Shown: positions 18,897 through 26,779 of the stretch, in pieces | Layout of the letters: each line of letters begins with the position of its first letter | How positions within the stretch are numbered: the stretch's first letter is position 1 | Source: Pilasporangium apinafurcum | Taxonomy: Eukaryota > Oomycota > Peronosporomycetes > Pythiales > Pythiaceae | Length of the DNA: 26,779 nt | Direction: 5' to 3' | Assembly: GCA_001600495.1 (NCBI GenBank) | Contig: BCKE01000069.1 | Span: 75,223-102,001, forward strand | Notes under the pieces: model-generated | What the model saw: only the letters and a program-made list of their open reading frames with translations | Databases searched by the model: none | Told to the model about the DNA's origin: nothing | Translations under genes and position numbers: made by a program

Positions 18897-20897
18897 ATGA
18901 GCGATAATTTAGCGTCTCAAGACCTCACATCTGCGTCGCAACTAAGCGATGGCGTCTCCGCTCCAACGTATCGCAACAGTGAGATTGCGAGCGGTATAAA
19001 TCGCGCATCCTCAGTCCACAATAGCAATGGGATCGTGGACGCTGAATTGATGCGAGCGACCGAGTCAGGTGGCCGAGCAAGTACGACTTCTTCCAGTGGT
19101 CGGATGACCGAGATGAGGCTTATGGCAGTGGACCCAAGTGACAGTGCACCGCCGGAGCAGATGAAAGACTACAAAGGACGCATTCGTGTAGGATTTGTCA
19201 ATAAATCATTCATCTTTATGAGTGCTCGATTATTGACTAAATTACTTGTTGCTCTTGATAGACTTGGCCGGGAATTCTACTCATGCTGGCGATACTCGGT
19301 GGTGCCTGTGCGCTCATCACGTGGCAATCGATTGAAACAAGCGATAGCGCGAAGATTCGACGTGCACGATACGAATATGCGCAGGAACAGGATCGTGCAA
19401 TTAAAGACAACAAAACGAACGATGATGGTGACATTGTCTCCGATGATGGGCAAGTCGGAAATCCGAAATCGTACCCGGATATGGGCTGCGAACTCCCGAA
19501 TTACCTTAGCAAAGATGGTCAGATCTATGCCGTGGCCAAGAACGGTACCGAAGTGGTGGTCGGTATCAAAGGTGTCAACTGGTTTGGCATGGAAACGTAC
19601 GTTGTGCTTTTGCGTTGAGCTTGAACGGTAGCAGTGACTGATAAAGCTGCTCTTGTACCTTTTTGATTGTATTACAGCGGTCTCAAAATCCCGTTTGGTA
19701 TGTGGGAAAACGAAGAGAATGGCACAACAGCTGTAAGTAGCCACGTTTTCTTGTGTTCTGTGAACTCTATTTTCGAATTAATTGTCTTATGTGGCGATCT
19801 CTGATGTGATTATATAGTACGAAATCGCGGCATTCCTGGCTCGCAACAACTTCAATAGCATTCGTTTGCCCGTGTGCATCGAGAGTATTTTAAGCGATGA
19901 AGGACCGGACAAATCACTGATCAACGTGTATTCGAACCGCGCAATAGATATTACGTCCTACATCTCGACAATCCAGAGTATTGTCGAAGTCATGGCATAC
20001 CGGCACATCACAGTTATGATCAGTTTACATACACTCACAACCGAGACATCAGGCGGCGCATGGTACGATGCAGATTTGGGCGTCACTGAGGAAGAATTCC
20101 TCACCGCTGTCGATACGCTGACGAAAAACTTGTGCAGTTCCAAATACTGGAACATTCTCGGACTGGATTTGAAGAACGAACCTCATACATCTTCTTGGGG
20201 TGGTGCTGACCCAGATTGGGTGAAAGGTGCGGCCTTGATCGGCAATCGCATGCTCGAAGGCTGTCCGAGCTGGCTGGCTTTTGTTGAAGGGACGAATTCT
20301 GCTTACGAAATCACGTTGATGGGCACAACTGCCACATACTATGACTGGTGGGGTGGTGGGTTGGAAAAAGCGGGTGACACACCAATTACGTTCGACGTTG
20401 AAAACAAACTCGTGTGGGCACCCCATTACTATACGACTGCCGTTAGTCCAGCATGGTACTTTTACGAACCGGGAAGCTACACGGAACTAGACGATACCAC
20501 GCTCAAATCCAATATTGAAGCGACGATGGATGCCATGTTTGCGTACTTGACCGAAGAGAAGAAGTATGCGATGGTACTTGGTGAGTTTGCCGGGCTCTAT
20601 TCGAAGGACGCACATCCAAAAAAAACCACAAAGCGCACAACTGACTTTACGATCGAAGTGTTGCTTGAGCGTGGTATAGCTGGTGGATACATGTGGTCTC
20701 TGAACCCAGAAAGTGCGTATCAGTACAATCCCGCCGATACGCAAGGGACGTTCACAGAAGGTTTACTGGAAGACGACTGGTTGAGTCCCAACACAGAGTT
20801 TCTGAACGGTATTGCAGCGTTAGATGTGCTGCCGAATCTGAAGAAGTTCCCTTGCTTCCCTGAAGTCATTGAATCCTCATCGTCCTCGTCGTCATAA
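18897..20897 (+). CDS. Membrane-anchored GH5 glycoside hydrolase, copy B
   Basis: Four exons, 18897-19187, 19262-19596, 19678-19732 and 19818-20897, encode 586 residues. The introns (74, 81, 85 nt) fall at exactly the same places as in copy A. A 97-residue Ser-rich cytosolic tail precedes the anchor TWPGILLMLAILGGACALITW. The GH5 domain has KGVNWFGMET, the acid/base E348 in LKNEPHTSSWG and the nucleophile E483 in LGEFAG, and ends in a serine run like copy A. Around the two catalytic glutamates and at the 3' end it is nearly identical in DNA to copy A, although intervening coding sequence and introns have diverged. The role should match copy A: cell-surface beta-glucan processing. Whether it acts on the oomycete's own wall or on a host wall is not visible from sequence. 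Confidence 0.9.
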
Positions 20898-21690
20898 GCG
20901 GATTTTTCTTCATTCATTCGGATGACTGGAGAGCCAATGATGTTAAATACATCTTCGTAGCTACCAAGAGAAGTTTTTTTATATTTCCTTTTTTGCATTA
21001 ATGTCGCGCATGCTTTGCTAATCACGATTTTCCCAGTCTTGGTGTAGTTTTGTTCATCTAGCTATCAACCAAATGTATCCATTTGTCTTGAAATACCTTT
21101 ATAAATGAATTTTTTGCGGTTGCGCCACCGAGTAATATTCTTTTCTGTGCTTATTATATACCTGTATAATTTTATATTAGCATGGCTTCAACAAACTGAG
21201 AAGAATCGCAACCCCATCCCTTTCATATCCTCGTTTCCTGATAAATCCGGATCAGCATTGCCCTACCGTTGCTATCTTTAAACTAGAATTACCATAATTT
21301 ATTTCTCTTTTACGTATATTATTTTAAAATAGTTAGATTTGTAGTCTTTTGCTACTTATATATTTAATCATGTATAGATTTACTTTAAATGTACTGAAAT
21401 AACAATATGTATAGGTGTTACACTGACCATCGTGTAATTGTGATGGATAGGCATCATCAACAGGACAAAGCACTGGTCGAAGCAGATGGCAGTCTGCCCA
21501 CTCTAGCTCCTGGAATGCTGGACGCTTATTGTGTGCACGTGAATGGAGTAGAGAAGCAAAGTATTGGCAAGTACACTAGAAAGAGGGGGAAGCAAGAGCT
21601 TCCGTTGGATGCCGCACTCGCTTTCTCATATTGTCTCCGTTCGTGCACCATTGCTCACACGCGTATCATTTTCGGTGCAAAACTGCAGTA
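20898..21690. other. AT-rich spacer upstream of GH5 copy C
   Basis: No gene is supported in this 793-bp spacer. A 94-residue plus-strand open frame (21407-21691) has no recognisable motif and runs straight into the start of GH5 copy C, so it is more likely leader sequence. The middle (about 21100-21400) is very AT-rich. Confidence 0.4.
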
Positions 21691-23714
21691 ATGCTGCCTG
21701 TTTTGGAGCCATACTCGCCCAATCCCAGTTCATTATCTTCCTATGACCGTCAATCGGAACAGCCGTGGCGCATCTCGGTGCTTTCGCAACATGGTCCCGT
21801 GAAACCCGTCCCGATCGAACAGGAGCTGCGCGCGTTGTACTCCACTGAGGATGACGAAGAAAATCCGTCCACACGAGAACAGGCCACGGCCATGCGGTTG
21901 GTTGTGAAGAAGGAAAGCAAGTTTGAGAAAAATTCCGACTATAGGGGGAAATATAGAGTACGTAGTTGCATTGAGCCATGACTTAGTATTATGATGGGCT
22001 TAAACCAAACTAACCGCTGCTGTTGGTTGCCAGAGGTGGCCAGGAATATTGCTGCTCCTGCTGGTATTAGCATTAGCGGGTTATATGATCGTCGATAATG
22101 CACAGAAGGCCTATGAAACGCGTGTAGCCCGAGGAATAGTCTACCAGAAGGCAGTAAAAAACCGACGATCCATACAGGACGGCCAGGACGATGAAAATCC
22201 CATTGTTTCAGATGATGGCGAAGTTGGCAACCCGAAAAGCTACTCGACCACGACAAGTAAGCGAACGCAATGCACCCATACTTGGATATCCTCAACCATC
22301 ACCCACTAAATGCGTTTGCTTGGTTATAGCATGCGAAATGCCGGACTACCAGAGTAAAAATGGACAAATCTATGCGGTCTCGGCGAACGGTACCGAAGTT
22401 CCTCTCAACATCAAAGGAATCAACTGGTATGGTTAATTTTTTGTAGAGCGCTTAGTTATATGGGGATATTCATTGAGGTATGCACATACAGGTTTGGTAT
22501 GGAAACAGCGCTGGCGTGTCCTTTCGGTCTGTGGGAAAACCAAATGAACGGCACTACTGCGGTATGGTTTCTTCTGTTGTAGCTCTGATGTGACTTCATC
22601 TAAACTGTAGTTATCTGTTTTATAGTATGAAATCGCCTCATTTCTGTCGCGCAACAATTTCAATGCTGTGCGGATACCTGTTTCTATCGAGAATATTTTA
22701 AACAACAACCCACCCGCGGACGGAATCATCAACAAGCAAAGCAACCGCGCTATCGACATTACTAACTTCATTTCGACGCTTCAGTCCATCGTGAAAGCAC
22801 TCGCCTACCGCAAGATTGGTGTACTGATCAGTTTGCACACCTTGACTAATGCTGATTCAGGTGTCAACTGGTATGATGAATCACTTGGTGTCTCACAGGA
22901 TGATTTCTTAAATGCGGTGGATACCATTTCCAAGGACTTGTGCGGCTCGGATTATTGGAACGTCATGGGTTTAGATTTAAAGAACGAACCACAAACTGCT
23001 ACATGGGGCACAGGTGATGAAGACGACTTTGTTGTAGGCTGTGAGAAAATTGCCAATGTCATGCACGAGAATTGTCCGCAGTGGCTTGGTTTTGTTGAAG
23101 GAGTCGTCGATAGTCACAAAATCACGATCGATGGTACGGTGATGACCTACTATGATTGGTGGGGCGGTGGTTTGCAAGGTGCAGGCGACGTCAAACCGCA
23201 GTTTTCGATCGCTAACAAGCTTGTATGGGCACCTCATTACTATACTACAGCCGTATCCCCACAAATGTACTTTTATGGTGACGGCACTACAGCTGACTTT
23301 TCGACGTTTGAAGAACTCTCCGATGACAACTTGAAAAGCCGAGTAGAAGTGACGATGACCGATATGTTTGGCTATTTAGTGGAAGAACATACCTACGCAC
23401 TACTACTGGGTGAATTTGCGGGATTATATACGAAAGACGCGCATCCACAGCTTACAACCAAGCGCACAACCGATAAAACCATCGAGGTGATGCTTGAGAA
23501 AGGCTACACTGGCGGGTTCATGTGGTCACTCAACCCAGAAAGTAAATACGCGTACAATCCTGCGAATGTCGAAGGTTCATTCACAGAAGGACTATTGGAG
23601 GACGATTGGTTGACGCCCAACGATGACTTTTTGAACGCGTTTACTCCAATGGATTCGATGGCGAATCTACGCAAGTTCCCGTGCTTTGAAGTAGAAGGTG
23701 ACGGGAGCGCATAG
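21691..23714 (+). CDS. Membrane-anchored GH5 glycoside hydrolase, copy C
   Basis: Five exons, 21691-21957, 22034-22256, 22330-22426, 22492-22561 and 22626-23714, encode 581 residues. The introns are 76, 73, 65 and 64 nt and all preserve frame. The layout matches copies A and B: an 89-residue charged tail, an anchor (RWPGILLLLVLALAGYMIV), then the GH5 domain with KGINWFGMET, the acid/base E340 in LKNEPQTATWG and the nucleophile E482 in LGEFAG. It is the most divergent copy. It has an extra intron in the stalk, and its second-domain intron sits 14 nt earlier than in A and B (inside the NWF codons). It also reads ALACPFG where A and B have GL(R/K)IPFG, and it lacks the terminal serine run. ATG 21691 is used because the upstream open frame begins only with TTG. 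Confidence 0.88.
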
Positions 23715-24180
23715 AGAGATAGAGAGTCTGATTATTCGTTATCTGTGTGCTGTCTTTTTGTTAAACATCTATAAAATATTGCTGATAGTGAAAGAAAGCG
23801 TCAATAGTGTACCACTGATGAGGCAGTAAGTGGGAAGACGCAAAACGTCGTTTTATGAGGTCAAAAAAAATGTAGCCATGTTGAAGCTCTTCAGTCGACA
23901 ATAACCTCATTAGAGTGCCATATCAACAACTCCTTACACGGATAGCTATGTAATGTCATTAAGTAGAGGTTTCGTATCTCTCCACTTGCCATCTCACGAC
24001 TTGGTAAAAACTTTTTACAGGTTGTCAGAGCGTAAAAATCCTGGAACGGGAACAGCTCCAAAAGGAAACGAAAATCAAGGTCAAGGTGAATATTGAGGTC
24101 ACAACCATCATCGCTCTGCTTGATCCATCGAATATCCACGCGGAAGGGAAGGCGAGAGCGAGTTAAAAGGGAAAAGGAAT
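23715..24180. other. Spacer between GH5 copy C and the TM9SF gene
   Basis: No gene is supported in these 466 bp. A minus-strand open stretch (24217-23891) overlaps the TM9SF start and has no recognisable motif. The region should contain the GH5 copy C 3' end and the TM9SF promoter. Confidence 0.4.
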
Positions 24181-26367
24181 ATGGGGAAACTATGGTGTCT
24201 TGCATTGACACTCGCAAGTGTCGCTGGATTCGTGAACGGAGACGTCGAAACGCATGAGGTACGCTCTTCCTATTGATGCAAATGATTATGGACAGATTCG
24301 TAATTCCGCATCTCGCTTATTCTTGGTGAAAACATGCTGTTAGTATGCTGTGGGAGATGAAGTCGTTGTGTGGGTTAACAAGATCGGTCCGTTCAACAAC
24401 CCACAGGAGACGTATACGTACAATTCGTTACCATTCTGTAAAGCTCCCGGCATGGAAGAACCTGAGGCACATGCGCTTGGCATTGGCGAGATTTTAGAAG
24501 GCAATGAGCTATTCAATTCTGGACAAATGGTGAAATTCGCAACGGATACACCCAAGACTATACTGTGCTCACAGACGCTGAGTGACAGTGATGCGCTCAA
24601 ATTTGCCGCAGCGGTGGATGAACATTATTGGTATCAGATGAGTGTCGACGATTTGCCCGTGTGGGGGCTCGTGGGGAAAGTCATGAAACCCACGGATGAT
24701 CCAGAATACCTCAAGCAGGTGCGTCGATTACAAATTCTTGTGAACCAAGACGATTTTGAGATTAAACTGATCGTATACTTGTATTTTTGTTGTAGTTTCC
24801 TGTGGGAACACGTGTACTGTACACACACAAGAAATACTCGATCTCGTATAATGGGCCTCATATCATTCACGTTAATCTCACATATTCCGATGTGCTCACA
24901 TCGATTGCGTCCAACAAGTAATTTGGACCGTTTTTTATGCTTGAAATGGTGATACAATGACCTAATGTGACTTCATGCGTGATGTGGTCTTTTAGGCGAT
25001 TAGAATTTACGTACGAAGTGATCTGGACAGAAACAAATATTCCATTTGAAGATCGCTTCGATCGTTACCTTGAAGACGAGTACGTTTGCCTGTGCATGGA
25101 CAAAATTGAATTGAAATGTCTGATTGTTGGTGATGCGTTCATAGATTCTTTGAGCACCAGATCCATTGGTTTTCTATCTTCAACTCGTTCATGATGGTGA
25201 TCTTCCTCTGCGGTCTCGTGGCGTTGATTCTTTTGCGCACACTGAAGAATGATTATGCAAAATTTGCTGAAGACGATGCAGAAGAAATGATGATGGATGG
25301 GAAAAGCTCCTTGCTGAAGGATGATTCCAATTCCGGGTGGAAATTGTTGCATGGTGATGTGTTTCGCGCACCACCATATTTGTTGCTCTTTTGTGCGCTT
25401 GTTGGTACCGGTGTGCAATTGCTGGTGCTCGTGACATTTGTAATGCTGATCGCGATCGTGTCGTCGTTGTACATGCAACCTGGAGGCATCGTTTCTGTGG
25501 GATTGACTGTGTATGCGTTTTCGTCGCTCGCCAACGGCTACGCAAGTGGTGCTTTTTACCATCAATTTTTCTACCCACGCGTGTCGAAGGACTGGATTCG
25601 AGCTATGTGTTTGTCATCAGCGCTTTTACCCACAGTCATCTTTGTGTCGGTGTTCTTCATCAACGCGTTGGCTGTGGCCTATGGTACTACATATGCCATC
25701 CCATTTGTGACAATCGTGCAAGTAGTGCTCGTGTGGTTCTTCGTCTCGTGCCCACTCGCAGTGCTTGGTACGATTCTGGGTCGTCATGGCGCAGCAAAAC
25801 AAGGATTCCCATGCCGTGTGAACAAATTTCCTCGTGAAATCCCGGAAGCAAGGTGGTACCTGCGTCCACCGGTGATGATCATGCTCACTGGTATTTTACC
25901 GTTTGGGTCCATTTTCATCGAGATGTATTTCATCTTTGCTTCGTTTTGGAACTACAAATTTTACTACGTCTACGGGTTCATGCTTCTGGTGTTTATTATT
26001 CTCACGATCGTAACACTATGCGTCACCATTGTGTGCACGTACTTCTTGTTGAACTCGGAGAATTATCGATGGCATTGGACGTCTTTTGCTGCTTCGGGAA
26101 GTACGGCGATCTATGTGTTCATCTACGCCATTTATTTCTATTTCTTCAAAACCAACATGTCCGGCTTCTTACAAACATGCTTCTACTTCGGCTACATGTA
26201 AGTGGTGCACAATATGCTCATATATGCATTTTGTATGTTAATGATCGCTTCATACGTTGCGCAGGGGTCTGTTCTGTTTTGCGTTTTTCATCATGTGCGG
26301 CTCCATCGGCTTTCTTGGTAGCAGTATTTTCACCAAGCGCATTTATCGGAATATCAAGTGTGAATAA
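24181..26367 (+). CDS. Transmembrane 9 superfamily protein (TM9SF, nonaspanin)
   Basis: Six exons, 24181-24258, 24344-24718, 24796-24917, 24996-25079, 25145-26197 and 26265-26367, encode 604 residues, within the usual family length of about 590-660. All junctions are GT-AG and in phase. Residues 1-20 form a signal peptide. A lumenal domain follows with VWVNKIGPFNNPQETY, YTHKKYSISYNG and FEDRFDRYLEDE, all family hallmarks. Then comes FEHQIHWFSIFNSFMMVIFL, which begins the first membrane helix. A cytosolic loop and a block of further helices follow, with FRAPPYLLL and SGAFYHQFFYP typical of nonaspanins. The protein ends in RIYRNIKCE, carrying the K-x-D/E Golgi retention signal recognised by COPI. 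The family acts in Golgi/endosome sorting of membrane proteins, adhesion and phagocytosis in other eukaryotes. Confidence 0.93.
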
Positions 26368-26685
26368 GTCGAAGATCAGCTTGTACATGTGGACGTGATC
26401 GTGCGTTTTGTTTACATGAGCGGCAGAACTGCAACAAACGCGGCGGATTGACTTCGTTACTTTGCTAGATGCTAACAACACACCAGAAAATCTCATAGAC
26501 CAGGACATGGTAAAATTTGTTAAAAGAAAAAGAGAAACATAAAAAGAGAGCCACCCATACTGCAAAAGATATGCCTGCAGCAGAACAACTCGTCTGGAAT
26601 ATATGATATCGGAGATTGTAGCAGTAAGTTTATTCATTGAGGACTTGGGCATATTACAGGTTATGAGGAAATACCAGTACTCTCT
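26368..26685. other. Convergent 3' spacer
   Basis: This 318-bp spacer lies between the 3' end of the TM9SF gene (+) and the 3' end of the partial minus-strand gene at the right edge. A minus-strand open stretch (26652-26218) overlaps the last TM9SF exon and is judged a shadow. Nothing else was seen. Confidence 0.4.
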
Positions 26686-26779
26686 TCAAAGGAAGGAATT
26701 GATGACTTGTATAGTAGCCTGCACCGTTCCTGCTATCATCCCAACAACTCCAAACACGATGATCCCATAATGGATAATC
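26686..26779 (-). CDS. C-terminal fragment of a probable amino-acid permease
   Basis: The minus strand is open from the right edge to a TGA ending at 26686. It encodes about 30 residues: IIHYGIIVFGVVGMIAGTVQ, then a short tail ending in SFL. One hydrophobic helix ending in G-T-x-Q close to the C-terminus is typical of amino acid/auxin permease (AAAP) transporters, which are abundant in oomycetes. The rest of the gene lies outside the window, so the family is tentative. It is convergent with the TM9SF gene. Confidence 0.45.
   Translation of the reverse strand, partial: IIHYGIIVFGVVGMIAGTVQATIQVINSFL

Noticed and set aside
21407-21691. 94-residue plus-strand frame just before GH5 copy C
   Set aside because: No motif or splice support; it runs into the GH5 start and is probably leader sequence.
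25065-25578. Overlapping minus-strand open frames of up to 166 codons
   Set aside because: They are antisense to the TM9SF membrane region; the repetitive His/Arg/Gln composition is the complement of hydrophobic codons.
26218-26652. 144-codon minus-strand frame
   Set aside because: It overlaps the last TM9SF exon and has no motif. The convincing minus-strand coding sequence starts only at 26686.
1-26779. CRISPR arrays, tRNA or rRNA genes
   Set aside because: No regularly spaced repeats, tRNA-like T-loop/anticodon structures or rRNA signatures were seen when reading both strands.

Overview
This window is nuclear DNA from a compact eukaryotic genome, most likely an oomycete (an Albugo-like white rust is my best guess; this is inference). 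The evidence is short GT-AG introns (64-103 nt), dense gene spacing on both strands, and a protein set typical of oomycetes: membrane-anchored GH5 glucanases, a TM9SF protein, and small PH and ankyrin/WW adaptors. I worked out exon structures by hand by requiring splice consensus, phase continuity and, where available, agreement with paralogues in the window.

Layout. Positions 419-2760 (+) hold a PH-domain protein and an ankyrin/WW protein. A seven-exon AMP-binding (adenylate-forming) protein with degenerate active-site motifs lies at 2838-5343 (-). Two intronless genes stand tail to tail at 6212-8299 (+) and 8485-11586 (-). Both encode a class V aminotransferase/cysteine-desulfurase-like domain, and the minus copy is fused to a TtcA-like PP-loop tRNA thiolase. 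Three GH5 genes follow in tandem (14406-16382, 18897-20897, 21691-23714, all +), each with a cytosolic tail, one membrane anchor and an external catalytic domain. A TM9SF gene lies at 24181-26367 (+). The last exon of a probable amino-acid permease enters from the right edge on the minus strand.

The spaces around the first GH5 gene hold two decayed copies of a pepsin-like aspartic protease (11762-12831, +; about 16615-17960, -). The second copy is split by a 686-bp transposable element (16830-17515) with terminal inverted repeats and TTAA on both sides. Removing the element on paper brings the protease sequence back into register with the uninterrupted copy. Inside it is a remnant of the C-terminal zinc-finger/RuvC-III part of a Fanzor (eukaryotic TnpB-like) protein. 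The right terminus forms a nested hairpin, and a third copy of the terminal motif sits at 254-270. I consider this TTAA-flanked Fanzor-derived element the most noteworthy item here.

The enzymes otherwise look like ordinary cell biology. The fusion protein could hand sulfur from cysteine directly to a tRNA base. The GH5 cluster would act on cell-wall glucans at the cell surface. The TM9SF protein acts in Golgi/endosome membrane traffic.
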